A stretch of 64,000 nucleotides of DNA from Paenibacillus sp. MAEPY2 (lineage in GTDB: Bacteria; Bacillota; Bacilli; Paenibacillales; Paenibacillaceae): NCBI RefSeq assembly GCF_000499205.1, contig NZ_AWUK01000034.1:1-64000 (forward strand), read 5' to 3'. This document shows, one piece after another, positions 45,827 to 55,036 of the stretch. How positions within the stretch are numbered: the first letter of the stretch is position 1; every line of letters begins with the position of its first letter. Below the pieces are notes generated by a model, which ran no database searches, was not told the origin of the DNA, and worked only from the letters and a program-made list of their open reading frames with translations. The position numbers and the translations under genes are program-made.

Positions 45827-45870
45827 AGGTACACCACCTTTCCAAGCAAAATTAAGCATTGGTCAATAAA

Positions 45871-45900
45871 ATAATACTATATTTTTGAATTTAATATCAA
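45871..45900 (-). promoter_or_regulatory. Promoter of the RRNPP receptor gene
   Basis: On the minus strand, TTGATA (45895-45900), 18-bp spacer, TATTAT (45871-45876), in a very AT-rich stretch about 45 nt before the TTG start. The palindrome AATATTGATATT overlaps the -35 and could be an operator. Confidence 0.6.
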
Positions 45901-45998
45901 TATTTTACTTGTAAATAATTTACTTTTAATATAAAAATACTTATTTTCATTGCCTAACTGCTGTAAAGTATGGTCCCAAAGGGGATAGCGAGACTTTA

Positions 45999-46217
45999 TC
46001 ATTGAAATCGATCAAGCTTCAAGTTCATATCGACACGGTCTGGAGTCCACAATAAGATATTCGTAAGAAATGTCAAAACATCCATTCCACTCAATGTATC
46101 CACAATTAACTCCAACATCTCTTTTGCATTTCCTGTAATATGCTCAGTCAGGATTAACCCTAGGCTATGATTAAAGTGAAAGGTGGAATTAGCTATGTCT
46201 ATAAAAATATGATTAGG
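45999..46217 (-). pseudogene. Possible decayed coding remnant (no start)
   Basis: A 73-codon open stretch, closed by an in-frame stop at its 5' end. It reads like real protein: LILTEHITGNAKEMLELIVD, then TFLTNILLWTPDRVDMNLK, ending DRFQ. No ribosome binding site precedes the internal ATG codons. It may be the C-terminal remnant of a lost gene. No family was recognised. Confidence 0.3.
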
Positions 46218-46384
46218 CTACATATGATTTGTGCGAAGGAAAAACAAAAAGGCTTGATTTAGATACCTTAAATAATATCGTGAACACTCTTCGGGGCAAT
46301 GACAGGGAATGACTATACTCTTTCAGATGTGTTAACGTACATACCGGATGACGATAAGGGGAAAAAAACAGACTGGGCTATATA
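46212..46384 (+). pseudogene. Possible frameshifted coding remnant
   Basis: On the plus strand two frames join plausibly: RLDLDTLNNIVNTLRGNDRE stops by frameshift, then NDYTLSDVLTYIPDDDKGKK continues to TDWAI and a stop. The composition looks coding, but the frame is broken and no start is clear. It lies in the degraded interval between the quorum-sensing-like pair and the CRISPR array. Confidence 0.28.
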
Positions 46385-46410
46385 GTTCACCTTCTACTTT
46401 CAAAGAGAAA

Positions 46411-46449
46411 CCAAAAAACCGTCCATTATTACTTTGGACGGTTTTTTGG
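46411..46449. terminator. Perfect bidirectional terminator next to the CRISPR array
   Basis: Stem CCAAAAAACCGTCCA / TGGACGGTTTTTTGG (15 bp, 9-nt loop), with T-runs on both strands. It lies just beyond the leader-distal end of the array and would stop both the pre-crRNA from the right and any transcript from the left. Confidence 0.85.
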
Positions 46450-46510
46450 TGTTACTACTGACTTTTGATTACGTAAAAAAAAGCATGAGAAATGTATAGC
46501 GCTTTAAGAG

Positions 46511-46954
46511 TTTAATTATATTGGTGCACCATACGGATTGCGACTGCGATAATATTCGATGATATCGTCGATTGTTTCATTTCAATCCAAGCACTCCATA
46601 CGGAGTGCGACCCTCGATCTTCGTAAACGGATCGTTTCGGCTTAGCCATTTCAATCCACGCACTCCATACGGAGTGCGACTGGTGTCTCCAGACCGTTGA
46701 GAATTAATCTTCCGGAAATTTCAATCCACGCACTCCATACAGAGTGCGACATGATCCGGCTATTTTTGCTGCCTACACCAAAGCGATTTCAATCCACGCA
46801 CTCCATACAGAGTGCGACTCAGGCACCACTTGAGGTGTCTCAGCAGGCGATGAATTTCAATCCACGCACTCCATACAGAGTGCGACGGATTGAGAGAGTG
46901 GTCAAGCGACTGCCGAAGAAGATTTCAATCCACGCACTCCATACAGAGTGCGAC
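46511..46954 (-). CRISPR. CRISPR array, type I-C-like repeats, six good repeats plus one degenerate, no adjacent cas genes
   Basis: 33-nt repeats at 46579, 46648, 46718, 46786, 46854 and 46922, spacers 35-37 nt (first spacer, after the degenerate repeat, 46544-46578). A degenerate repeat lies at about 46511-46543. On the minus strand the repeat reads GTCGCACTCTGTATGGAGTG then CGTGGATTGAAAT, which folds as GCACTC-loop-GAGTGC and ends ATTGAAAT, typical of type I-C. Repeats decay leftward (46579 has two changes, 46648 one, the rest identical), so the leader is on the right and transcription runs leftward. The flank 46955-47100 is AT-rich and leader-like. No cas gene is in the window. Confidence 0.93.
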
Positions 46955-47107
46955 AGCGAAAACACACGTAATAAAGTCGCAAAATTTAGACATTATTACG
47001 TGTATCCAATAATTACAACAAATCTTATTTACATTTATGATAAAAAACAGCCTAAATTGAACATTGGTGTTGCCAAAAGGGCACAAAAAAAGTCATTTAC
47101 GACAAAC
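46955..47107 (-). promoter_or_regulatory. Putative CRISPR leader
   Basis: AT-rich sequence next to the best-conserved repeat. It contains no credible gene. Direction is inferred from the gradient of repeat decay. Confidence 0.5.
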
Positions 47108-47110
47108 TTC

Positions 47111-47159
47111 GAGGTGCGAATCCCCCAGGGAAATCGTGTGAGCTTAGGGTTCGCACCTC
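47111..47159. repeat. 10-bp perfect inverted repeat beyond fni
   Basis: GAGGTGCGAA (47111-47120) with TTCGCACCTC (47150-47159), inner GGGTTCG/CGAATCCC partly extending it. It is 16 nt past the fni stop but lacks a T-run on the minus strand, so it is a weak terminator at best. Confidence 0.55.
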
Positions 47160-47175
47160 TATTTCAACCCTCAAT

Positions 47176-48243
47176 CTAAGGCCGTTGCACCAGACGTGGC
47201 GTACCCTGCAAATCCTCGATCCGCCCTGCGCCAATCCCGAACATGACCGTACGTAGCTCGAACTCAACCTGTTCCAGCCGCTGATCCAGCGCTTCTTCCG
47301 AAGCTACTGCGGATTCGAGCAAAGAGCGCCCAAACCCGGCCAGATCCGCACCAAGCGCAAGTGCTTTGGCTGCATCCACACCGTTATATAGTCCACCGCT
47401 GCCAATCAGAACACCATCCGGGTTCAGCGCTCTCACTTCCTGAATGCATTCTGCTGTCGGAATTCCCCAGTCTGCAAAAGCTTCTGCTGCCGCACGACGT
47501 ACCGGATTGGAATTCCGAAACTTCTCGACCTGCACCCAACTGGTGCCACCTGCTCCAGCTACATCGATAAAGGCTACACCTGCTTCGTATAATCGCTGCG
47601 CCGTCACTCCATCAATGCCAAAGCCCACTTCTTTCACGCCAACAGGCACATCCAATTGACGGCATAACTCCTCGATTCGATGAAGTAATCCGCTAAAATC
47701 CGTATTGCCTTCAGGCTGGAAGATCTCCTGCAAACTGTTCAGATGAAGCACGAGCATGTCCGCACCAGCAATATCCACTGCCCGCTGGAAATCTGCAGTG
47801 CTGAAGCCGTAATTCAGCTGCACCGCACCGAGGTTCGCAATGACCGGAATGTCCGGTGCCCAGCGCCGCACATCAAAGGTAGTGGCAAGTTCGGGCTGTT
47901 CCACTGCAGCCCGGATCGAACCTACGCCAAGCGCCCAGCCTCTGGCGTTCGCTACACGCGCCAGCCGTTCGTTGATGGCGCCCGTGGTTTTGCTTCCGCC
48001 CGTCATCGAGCTGATGAGCAGGGGCGTACGCACATTTTTGCCCATAAAAAAAGTGTCCAGACTTACTTCGTCAAAATTCAGTTCAGGTAACGGGTTATGA
48101 CGAAAAGCATACCGCTCCATTCCACTGGTTACTCCTTCTCCTGCAACATTCTCCTCAAGACAGAGGCGCACATGCTCCAGCTTCCGTTCTCCCGTAGCCA
48201 CCTCGGGAAGCAGCCGTTCGCCGGCTCGCTCTTGTTCATTCAT
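47176..48243 (-). CDS. fni: Type 2 isopentenyl-diphosphate delta-isomerase
   Basis: 355 aa. The FMN/NADPH-dependent enzyme balancing IPP and DMAPP. Motifs: RKLEHVRLCLEENV (N-terminal substrate loop), ISSMTGGS, LHLNSLQEIFQPEGNTDF, GVKEVGFGI, DVAGAGGTSWVQVE and GSGGLYNGVDAAKAL (phosphate binding). It lies on the same strand beyond the carotenoid operon, 337 bp from it, and would supply precursors for the C30 pathway. Confidence 0.95.
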   Translation of the reverse strand: MNEQERAGERLLPEVATGERKLEHVRLCLEENVAGEGVTSGMERYAFRHNPLPELNFDEVSLDTFFMGKNVRTPLLISSMTGGSKTTGAINERLARVANARGWALGVGSIRAAVEQPELATTFDVRRWAPDIPVIANLGAVQLNYGFSTADFQRAVDIAGADMLVLHLNSLQEIFQPEGNTDFSGLLHRIEELCRQLDVPVGVKEVGFGIDGVTAQRLYEAGVAFIDVAGAGGTSWVQVEKFRNSNPVRRAAAEAFADWGIPTAECIQEVRALNPDGVLIGSGGLYNGVDAAKALALGADLAGFGRSLLESAVASEEALDQRLEQVEFELRTVMFGIGAGRIEDLQGTPRLVQRP

Positions 48244-48580
48244 GATGAGACCTCCTTATGTGAGAATAGTGCTGATGGACAGGATTAGTGCCAGTTCCGG
48301 TGATGTTCCGTTAAGGGTTTCGCCCCATGCAGCAGTGAGATTCTCGGAAATAGTTCTTACTTCGATATGTAACGTGCAAATGATATGAATTGGATCTATA
48401 TTGTAAATCATTTTCATGCATGACGCGTCAACTCTACCCAGTATAACGTTCTGACCACGCTATGGAAAGGGCACCCCAAAACCCGATAATATCTTGAATT
48501 TCGAGGGTCCACCTTATGTTTACTATGAAGATATATGGAGGCTAAATCAGCCATTCTGTTATATGAATCCTCACCATATC
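48244..48580. other. 337-bp spacer upstream of fni
   Basis: Contains a possible minus-strand promoter: TTGACG near 48428 followed by an AT-rich run (TTTACAATATAG near 48398). The spacing is poor. No open frame with a ribosome binding site and no GTA-type CarH repeats were seen, so fni may be expressed independently of light. Confidence 0.4.
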
Positions 48581-50062
48581 TTATCGTCCGATTTCAGATG
48601 CAAGCTGCGCCCCTACAAGCTGCCCGGATAACGTCACAATCGGTGTCCCGCCGCCCGGATGCGTCGTTCCGCCTACGTACCATAGCCCTTGCACATCCTT
48701 GCTTTTGTTACCGGGACGCATGAAGGTCTGCTTCACCGAGTTGGATGAAATACCGTAGATTGATCCTTGATGAGCGAGTGTATCCCGTTCTATATGCTGT
48801 GGAGTGTACCGGATCAGCACATCCGACTGCTTCAACCCCGTAATGCCCCGCTCGGCCAGCTTCTCCAACACCAGTTCGCCATAACGGTCCATCTGCTCCT
48901 CCCAATTCCATGAGTCTGACAAATACGGAGCGTTTACCAGAATGAACAGATTACTGGCCCCGGCTGGAGCCATGCCCGCTTCCGAATAACCGGAATAACA
49001 GATGTAGATTGTCGGATCGGCAGGCATTTTCAGGTCCCGGAAAATATGGTCGAACTCCGGTTCATACCGTTCCGGGAAAAAGACGGTATGGTGCAGCAGG
49101 GAATCATACTGTCTCCGCACACCAGCCAATGTTACAAACCCCGATATCGAAGGCTCATACCTGCGAATCCGTGTATCGCTCATCTGTTTACGATATTCTG
49201 GCGCAAGCAGCTTCCGATTGACGGTGAGCACATCTCCATTGGCAACAACCTGATCGGCCTCCCGGAAGCCCTGATCCGTATCCACGCCTGCCACTTGACC
49301 ATTCCTGACCACGATTTGCCGGACATGGGTGCCAGTAATGATTTGTACCCCTTTTTCCTGTGCAAGTCGTGTCATCGCTTCAATTAATTGATAGGTTCCA
49401 CCCTTGACCCCATAGATGCCCACCTCGGCTTCCACATGTCCCATCATGGCAAAGATTGAAGGCGCCTGATAGGGCGATGATCCAACATAGGTTGCGTACC
49501 GGCCGAACATCGCAAGGGTATGCGGGTGTTGAAAATATGATCGCAGCAGCTTGTCCAGCCTCACTGTTGGCCGTACACGCAGCAAACTGCGCAGCATTCG
49601 AAGATTATATTTATCCTTGGGCGACAACAGCAGCTTTCCAAGAAAATGACGATTGGCTTCTGCATACAGCGCGGCAGATTCATCCATAAATGCATCATAA
49701 CGGGTCGCATCCTCCGGGCTATACGCAGCAATCTGCTCCTTCATCCACTCTCGATTGCCCGACAAATCAACCACAGTACCATCTGCAAAACGATTACGTG
49801 TGCGCGGTTCCAGCTCATATAGCTGCACATAATCTTCCATCTCTACACCTGCGTGATCGAAGACGGAACGGAAGCTTGCGGGCATCGTAATTGTACTCGG
49901 CCCCCGGTCAAAATGATATCCATCCTGCTCAATCTGCTGCAGCTTTCCACCGACTCGCTCCTGCCGCTCCAGAATGGTTACCCGTATGCCCTGCGAAGCT
50001 AACCGAATGGCACACGATAGACCTCCAAATCCTGCGCCGATAATGATGACGTTCCCCTTCAA
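48581..50062 (-). CDS. Carotenoid desaturase/oxidase, CrtI/CrtN family (third copy)
   Basis: 493 aa. FAD-dependent amine-oxidase-like fold: N-terminal GAGFGGLSCAIRLASQG, GGKLQQIEQDGYHFDRGPS, and C-terminal YVGGTTHPGGGTPIVTLSGQ. The start is a TTG whose last bases overlap the stop of the glycosyltransferase (AATTGA) with AGGCGG upstream, so it is translationally coupled. In C30 pathways such paralogues act as diapophytoene desaturase (CrtN/CrtNa) or terminal methyl oxidases (CrtNb/CrtP, CrtNc). Which role this copy has cannot be settled by eye. Last gene of the operon. Confidence 0.88.
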   Translation of the reverse strand: MKGNVIIIGAGFGGLSCAIRLASQGIRVTILERQERVGGKLQQIEQDGYHFDRGPSTITMPASFRSVFDHAGVEMEDYVQLYELEPRTRNRFADGTVVDLSGNREWMKEQIAAYSPEDATRYDAFMDESAALYAEANRHFLGKLLLSPKDKYNLRMLRSLLRVRPTVRLDKLLRSYFQHPHTLAMFGRYATYVGSSPYQAPSIFAMMGHVEAEVGIYGVKGGTYQLIEAMTRLAQEKGVQIITGTHVRQIVVRNGQVAGVDTDQGFREADQVVANGDVLTVNRKLLAPEYRKQMSDTRIRRYEPSISGFVTLAGVRRQYDSLLHHTVFFPERYEPEFDHIFRDLKMPADPTIYICYSGYSEAGMAPAGASNLFILVNAPYLSDSWNWEEQMDRYGELVLEKLAERGITGLKQSDVLIRYTPQHIERDTLAHQGSIYGISSNSVKQTFMRPGNKSKDVQGLWYVGGTTHPGGGTPIVTLSGQLVGAQLASEIGR

Positions 50063-51207
50063 TTGTACCGCCTACCTTTCCATACATAGCCCTTGCCGGA
50101 ACGACCTGCCTTCCATGAGGCTATGCCGATCGCAATGACACAGGCCATGCTAATCGGTTGCAAGAAGGCAAGCCACCAGGGTTTTCCTCCAGCGTGATCC
50201 GATACCCTTTTGACAGCCATGCCAAGCACGGTTCCCGCAAGACTATAGATAACGGACGTAGCATTGCCCGACAACAAACCGATGATCAGACCGAGCGGAG
50301 GCACAATATACATCAGGGTATACATCAGCATCGTGCCTAACAGCAGCACATCTTTGCGCCCCATACCTTCGTACATGTTCTTCTTATAGCCGTTCCACAC
50401 TTCTGCACCATTCTGGTACATTCGCGTATTTGTCACGTCATGAACATCGGCCAGCATGACGGGATGTCCTGCACGCTTAACAGCCTTTGCGAGGCTCATG
50501 TCATCGACCAGATCTGCCTGGATCGCAGCATGTCCACCAGAGGCCTTATAACTGGAACGATGAATGAGCAAAAACGCCCCTGTAGCGGCTACAAACATCG
50601 GATGGGATGATCTGCGTATCATGAAAATGGGAAGATGGCTGATGATGGTGAACACCATCATGGGCACAACGAGCTTCTCCATCCAGGTCTTCGTCACCTG
50701 ATAGGGGAATCCCGTTACGAGGCCGCCGCCCTGTGCACACCCTGCAGCAAGGGACTGACGAATCGCCGCAGGCTCCAAGCGCACATCTGCATCCACGAAC
50801 ATAAACCATTCACCCTTGGCCTTCTGCACCAGTCGGTGGCAGGCATGAGACTTACCCATCCAACCTGCGGGAAGCTCCACACCATGTATTAGACGCACAC
50901 GTGGATCACGGTCTGCAATGGCCTGGATCAAGGCTGCTGTCTCATCTTCGGAACGATCATCGAGCACCAATACTTCCATCCAAAATCCGGTTGTATCGCT
51001 GGCAAGCACACTCTCCAGACACCCTTGGATATGCAGTTTCTCGTTACGGGCAGGAATCAGCACAGAGACCAGCATGTCCTTGTCTTTCCATCCGCTTGCG
51101 TTGAATGAACGCACTTTTGGCAGACAGGAGACGTTCCAAATGGCAAACACCAATTGAATGCCCAATACACAAGTCAGTATGATCCATCCTATTTCAGACG
51201 CACTCAT
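50059..51207 (-). CDS. Carotenoid glycosyltransferase, GT2 family (CrtQ-like)
   Basis: 382 aa. N-terminal membrane helix (IGWIILTCVLGIQLVFAIW), GT2 catalytic domain with SVLIPARNEKLHIQG, VLVLDDRSEDET, FVDADVRLEP (DxD) and DDMSLAKAVKRAG, then 3 membrane helices at the C-terminus. It resembles diaponeurosporenoate glycosyltransferases of staphyloxanthin-like pathways. It probably glycosylates the hydroxylated or carboxylated C30 carotenoid at the membrane. The ATG at 51207 follows the stop of the acyltransferase. Confidence 0.85.
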   Translation of the reverse strand: MSASEIGWIILTCVLGIQLVFAIWNVSCLPKVRSFNASGWKDKDMLVSVLIPARNEKLHIQGCLESVLASDTTGFWMEVLVLDDRSEDETAALIQAIADRDPRVRLIHGVELPAGWMGKSHACHRLVQKAKGEWFMFVDADVRLEPAAIRQSLAAGCAQGGGLVTGFPYQVTKTWMEKLVVPMMVFTIISHLPIFMIRRSSHPMFVAATGAFLLIHRSSYKASGGHAAIQADLVDDMSLAKAVKRAGHPVMLADVHDVTNTRMYQNGAEVWNGYKKNMYEGMGRKDVLLLGTMLMYTLMYIVPPLGLIIGLLSGNATSVIYSLAGTVLGMAVKRVSDHAGGKPWWLAFLQPISMACVIAIGIASWKAGRSGKGYVWKGRRYN

Positions 51208-51209
51208 CA

Positions 51210-51968
51210 CTAACGGTTCACCCGCTTCCGTGCCGCATCATATTTTTCACTCGTGGAACGCACAGGGCGAATCAGTGGAAAGGCCCCCGGCAAACTCCCC
51301 TGCCCAATGCGTACCAGCTCTGATTTATGGTCATTCAACTGCTGCTCCAGCACCTTGCTCAATCTGGTCGCAATCTCTTCACTCTTCCACGCTTTCCAAT
51401 CTTCGATCACAGGTGTACCCACCTGCATCGATACTTCCGGCAAATCATGCTGAACCATGCCATGACACAAAGTCACAGGTACCGCTACGGCGCGCGGAGA
51501 GCGGCGGAGCAGCAACCCAATGCCTGGACGAAACTCAATTGGCCTGGCATCCTGATGCAGAATTTCCCCTTGGGGAAAGATCCAGACCCTTTTGCCGGAG
51601 TGAAGCAGCTCGGTCGTATATTGCAAGGAGGTTCGAATACTGGATGCATTCTCCTTATTGATTGAATACGCGCCAAGTTTGCGAAAAAAAGCATATTGTC
51701 GCAGCTGTTCTTCTTCCATCATGACATAATGATCTCCCAGGGAAGTCTGCTGCGATGCATGATAGAGCAGCAGACCATCCCACCAGGAGCTATGGTTCAT
51801 GAAATAAATGACAGGCTGATCCGGGTCTATGGGTGAGCCATTATTCGAGAGCCGGGGGTCCAATGACCCCGATAACGTAAATGAGCGAAAACGTCTCCGC
51901 AGCAAGTAATAATGATTGTATAAGGAAAAAATCCGGTTAAACGGTTTTGATTTTACGGCGCGAATCAT
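51210..51968 (-). CDS. PlsC-type acyltransferase in the carotenoid operon
   Basis: 252 aa from the ATG at 51968 (GAGGGGAG at 7 nt, inside the end of the cruF-like gene). The HX4D motif NHSSWWDG, then FPQGEI (corresponding to the FPEGTRS block) and GIGLLLRRSPRAVAVPVTL are typical of lyso-glycerophospholipid acyltransferases. In this operon it more likely acylates the sugar of a glycosyl-carotenoid, analogous to CrtO of staphyloxanthin synthesis though of a different family (inference). Confidence 0.82.
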   Translation of the reverse strand: MIRAVKSKPFNRIFSLYNHYYLLRRRFRSFTLSGSLDPRLSNNGSPIDPDQPVIYFMNHSSWWDGLLLYHASQQTSLGDHYVMMEEEQLRQYAFFRKLGAYSINKENASSIRTSLQYTTELLHSGKRVWIFPQGEILHQDARPIEFRPGIGLLLRRSPRAVAVPVTLCHGMVQHDLPEVSMQVGTPVIEDWKAWKSEEIATRLSKVLEQQLNDHKSELVRIGQGSLPGAFPLIRPVRSTSEKYDAARKRVNR

Positions 51969-52704
51969 ATCGCCAGCTCCCCTCAGCAAGAAGCACGCCC
52001 ACAATAGCAATGATGAAGCTGCCTGTAATTCCTTCTTTGAGAGCTAACAACCCAAACAAAAGAATAAACAGCTGATATAACCATTTTGCACGCAGCAATG
52101 AGCTTCGATCCGAAGGCATTGCCGGAAGAAACAAGGAGAGGAACGCTCCCATCACAAACCAGCTTATGTAATTGGTCCAGGGTACACCGTAGAATCCACC
52201 CGGGGCCTGCCATTGCCAGAATCCTCTGGCATGAGCGACCGGATCCAGCACCAGGTCAAGCACGATGGCCCAGAATCCGGTCTTGACCGCCCTTATCAGT
52301 TTTCCGGTCCACGAGGAGCCGCCACCACTGAGCAGAGCCGAGTTTCCAACTACTGCAATCCAGGCGAAGCCTAATGTAACGGGTACACTGAACAGGTGGA
52401 TTCCGAAGAAATCCGAATACGAATATTCGCCAAAGGGCCAATGTGTATGCACACCGACCCATTCCACGCCCATGCCTCCCAGCCATATAATAGCCGAAGC
52501 CAGCCAGAGTCCGGGTTTTATCCAAATGACTGACTGGTCGGACAGCCGCGTCCGTTTCCGTCCTTGATAGATCAGAGCCAGCACATACAGCGCATAGAAG
52601 ATTAGAAACAAACCGTTGGAGAAGGACAGTACATCTGGCACACCAATCGTCAGCATCAGTGTTGCTCCGATGATATACCACGCCCAGTACAGGCCCTGAA
52701 TCAT
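51937..52704 (-). CDS. cruF: Carotenoid biosynthesis membrane protein, CruF-like hydratase
   Basis: 255 aa with about 7 membrane helices. Pfam Caroten_synth-type features: GVEWVGVHTHWPFGEYSYSD, LVLDPVAHARGFWQWQ and FYGVPWTNYISWF. CruF proteins hydrate terminal C1'-C2' bonds of acyclic carotenoids. C30 clusters of Bacillus firmus/indicus also have a cruF that supplies the hydroxyl for glycosylation. The ATG overlaps the crtM stop (TGATG). Confidence 0.85.
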   Translation of the reverse strand: MIQGLYWAWYIIGATLMLTIGVPDVLSFSNGLFLIFYALYVLALIYQGRKRTRLSDQSVIWIKPGLWLASAIIWLGGMGVEWVGVHTHWPFGEYSYSDFFGIHLFSVPVTLGFAWIAVVGNSALLSGGGSSWTGKLIRAVKTGFWAIVLDLVLDPVAHARGFWQWQAPGGFYGVPWTNYISWFVMGAFLSLFLPAMPSDRSSLLRAKWLYQLFILLFGLLALKEGITGSFIIAIVGVLLAEGSWRYDSRRKIKTV

Positions 52705-53576
52705 CAGGATACCGCCGTGCGGGAAACTTGATAAGCCAGCCTTGGATAACGTTTCACAATGGCACCCAGCATCTCCAGTTTGAGTTCATCGCTAACGAAC
52801 GCACGCTTCGTATACACGTCATAGTCGTTGCGCTCAACGGCATGCAGAATGGTAGAATAAAAGGCTGCCGCCAGCTCAATGGCAAATGCACTTTCGTCTG
52901 GATACGTATCCAGATGGTCCATACCGATACGAAACCAGCTCAGCGAAGCTGCTTGTAATTCATGCACAATGGCTATGAACCTCTCGTCCACGATACCGTC
53001 AACCCAATCCTGTTCCGAATACCCATGCTTCTCCATCATCTCCAGTGGAACATAGCGACGCGCTCGTGTCCGGTCCTCGCCCACATCACGGATAATATTT
53101 ACGATCTGCATGCCTTTGCCCAGCGCAATGCCGTTCATCGCGACTTCTGTACCGTTGTCATCGCGCAATACAGGCAGCAACATCTCGCCGACGGTCCCGG
53201 CAACCAGATAACAATATTGCTCCAGTTCCTCCATCGTTGTATAATGCGTCACTTGAAGATCGGTTAATTGTCCTTCGATCTGACGCAAGAAGGGCCCTTT
53301 GTCCAAATGGGGGAAGCTCGTAAACAGCCATCGTAATGCCGGCCAAATAAAATGGCCTTCCGCTTCTTCCAGCTGAATGAACAGATTGCGGATTTCATGA
53401 ATCGTATAGGGCGACTGCTCCGGCTCATCCACACTGTCATCGATCATGCGGCAGAAAGCATAGATAACGTAAACAGCTTCACGGCGCGGACTTGGCAGCC
53501 CTCTAAAGGCCAGATAAAAAGATGACGAGCCCTTTTGCATTAATTCTTCACACCTGTTCAAAATCGCTTCATTCAT
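52704..53576 (-). CDS. crtM: Phytoene/squalene synthase family, probable dehydrosqualene synthase CrtM
   Basis: 290 aa. Head-to-head prenyl synthase. The two Asp-rich motifs are RMIDDSVDE (about residue 47) and NIIRDVGED (about residue 160). The context (three CrtN paralogues, CruF, no GGPP synthase in the window) favours condensation of two farnesyl-PP to 4,4'-diapophytoene, rather than C40 phytoene; this is inference. AAGGAGATG precedes the ATG, which overlaps the upstream stop by 4 nt. Confidence 0.9.
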   Translation of the reverse strand: MNEAILNRCEELMQKGSSSFYLAFRGLPSPRREAVYVIYAFCRMIDDSVDEPEQSPYTIHEIRNLFIQLEEAEGHFIWPALRWLFTSFPHLDKGPFLRQIEGQLTDLQVTHYTTMEELEQYCYLVAGTVGEMLLPVLRDDNGTEVAMNGIALGKGMQIVNIIRDVGEDRTRARRYVPLEMMEKHGYSEQDWVDGIVDERFIAIVHELQAASLSWFRIGMDHLDTYPDESAFAIELAAAFYSTILHAVERNDYDVYTKRAFVSDELKLEMLGAIVKRYPRLAYQVSRTAVS

Positions 53577-55036
53577 GTTTCCATCTCCTTTATGAGTTGA
53601 TTGACTGCCATGCGTGCACTTTGCATCACAATAGGAACCCCGCCTCCCGGATGTACCGAAGCCCCTGCGGCATATAGTCCCCGAATCGCCGGGAACGGCT
53701 TCGGTTGCGGCCGATATACACCGGATTGGAACAGCACGGGTGCGATGCCAAAGCTGCCCCCACCATACAGCCCATCGCGCTCAGCGTCAGCTGGAGTACG
53801 TATTTTTTGCCACTGGATTGCTGCACGAAGTCCCGGAAATCCACGTTGTTCTGCTTCTTCCAGCACTCGTTCTGCCAGCGCCTCGCTCTCCTGAGACCAG
53901 TTGACACCATCGGCATCCGGCACCGGAATGAGGAAGTACAATACACTCTGACCTGGAGGAGCTGCCGTTTCGTCCAATGCAGCCGGATTAAATATATAAA
54001 ATGAGGACTTCGCCGGAATGCGGCGCTGGTCGAACACTTCCCGCAAACTGCCGTCCAGACTTGGAGGCAGAAAAAATTGATGCGTCGTTGCATCCTCCCA
54101 GGTTTTGTCTACGCCCACATAGATCAACACACATCCCGATGAGGGACGATATGGCTTTCGTTTGCGTGAACCTTCAGGGGACTGACCAAGCAGACTCGAC
54201 AGGTGGGGGAAATCGCCATTGTAGATAACTGCATCCACATTTTCTGCGCCTGCGGCGGTTTCTATACCTTTGCATATTCCCTTTTCGATATTCAGCCCGG
54301 TCACTTCCGAATTCAGCACGACACGGCCACCACGTGATATCAGTTCCTGTTCCAGTATGGCAGGTAATGCAGCATAGCCACCTTTCACCATCCAGATGCC
54401 ATATTCGTGTTCTGCATAAGGGAGCAGGGAGTAAATGCCCGGCGTACCAAAGGGAGATCCCCCAATATAAAGACTTTGCAGCGAATAAGCATCCAGCAGT
54501 TCCTCGTGTTGAAAATAATCACCTACAGCCTTACGCACACTTTTATGAGCGCGCAATCGGCCCATCAGGGACATCAGAGAAGGAGTGAAGAAATCCCTTT
54601 TCCGAGGGAAAGCCCGTTCCAGAAACGCAGCCCGTCCCGCCGGAAACAACGTGTCCATATCGTTCATAAATTTTGAGAATCCCTGACTTTCTCCCGGGAA
54701 GAGACGTTCAATCTCTTCGGCCTGCTGTTTACGTTCCGTCATTTTGGTCATTACACGTCCGCTGCTATAGTGCACTCTGTACAAGGGATCACAACGCAGC
54801 AGCTCAACCTTGGAACGATCCACACCCGCTTCCTCCAAAATACCAAGCAGCATCTCGGGCAGAAGAACGATCGTAGGGCCTTGGTCAATCCGGTAATCGC
54901 CTTCCTGTTCGTAACCAATACGACCACCAACTCTGGAACCCCGTTCATATACGGTGACGTCCCAACCCTGTTTATTCAGCAACAAGGCTGAAGTAAGGCC
55001 GCCAATACCTGCACCTACAATAGCTGCCCGTTTCAT
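53573..55036 (-). CDS. Carotenoid desaturase, CrtI/CrtN family (second copy)
   Basis: 487 aa. GAGIGGLTSALLLNKQG, GGRIGYEQEGDYRIDQGP, LYIGGSPFGTPGIYSLLPYAE and C-terminal YAAGASVHPGGGVPIVMQSAR. The start overlaps the upstream stop by 4 nt with GGGAGG in place. It resembles CrtN-type 4,4'-diapophytoene desaturases, especially the YIGGSP...SIYSL-type block, so it is the best candidate for the actual desaturase. Exact step uncertain. Confidence 0.88.
   Translation of the reverse strand: MKRAAIVGAGIGGLTSALLLNKQGWDVTVYERGSRVGGRIGYEQEGDYRIDQGPTIVLLPEMLLGILEEAGVDRSKVELLRCDPLYRVHYSSGRVMTKMTERKQQAEEIERLFPGESQGFSKFMNDMDTLFPAGRAAFLERAFPRKRDFFTPSLMSLMGRLRAHKSVRKAVGDYFQHEELLDAYSLQSLYIGGSPFGTPGIYSLLPYAEHEYGIWMVKGGYAALPAILEQELISRGGRVVLNSEVTGLNIEKGICKGIETAAGAENVDAVIYNGDFPHLSSLLGQSPEGSRKRKPYRPSSGCVLIYVGVDKTWEDATTHQFFLPPSLDGSLREVFDQRRIPAKSSFYIFNPAALDETAAPPGQSVLYFLIPVPDADGVNWSQESEALAERVLEEAEQRGFPGLRAAIQWQKIRTPADAERDGLYGGGSFGIAPVLFQSGVYRPQPKPFPAIRGLYAAGASVHPGGGVPIVMQSARMAVNQLIKEMET

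Noticed and set aside
46697..47179. 160-codon plus-strand frame across the CRISPR array
   Set aside because: It is a translation of the repeats (the same ISIHALHTECD-like peptide recurs each unit).
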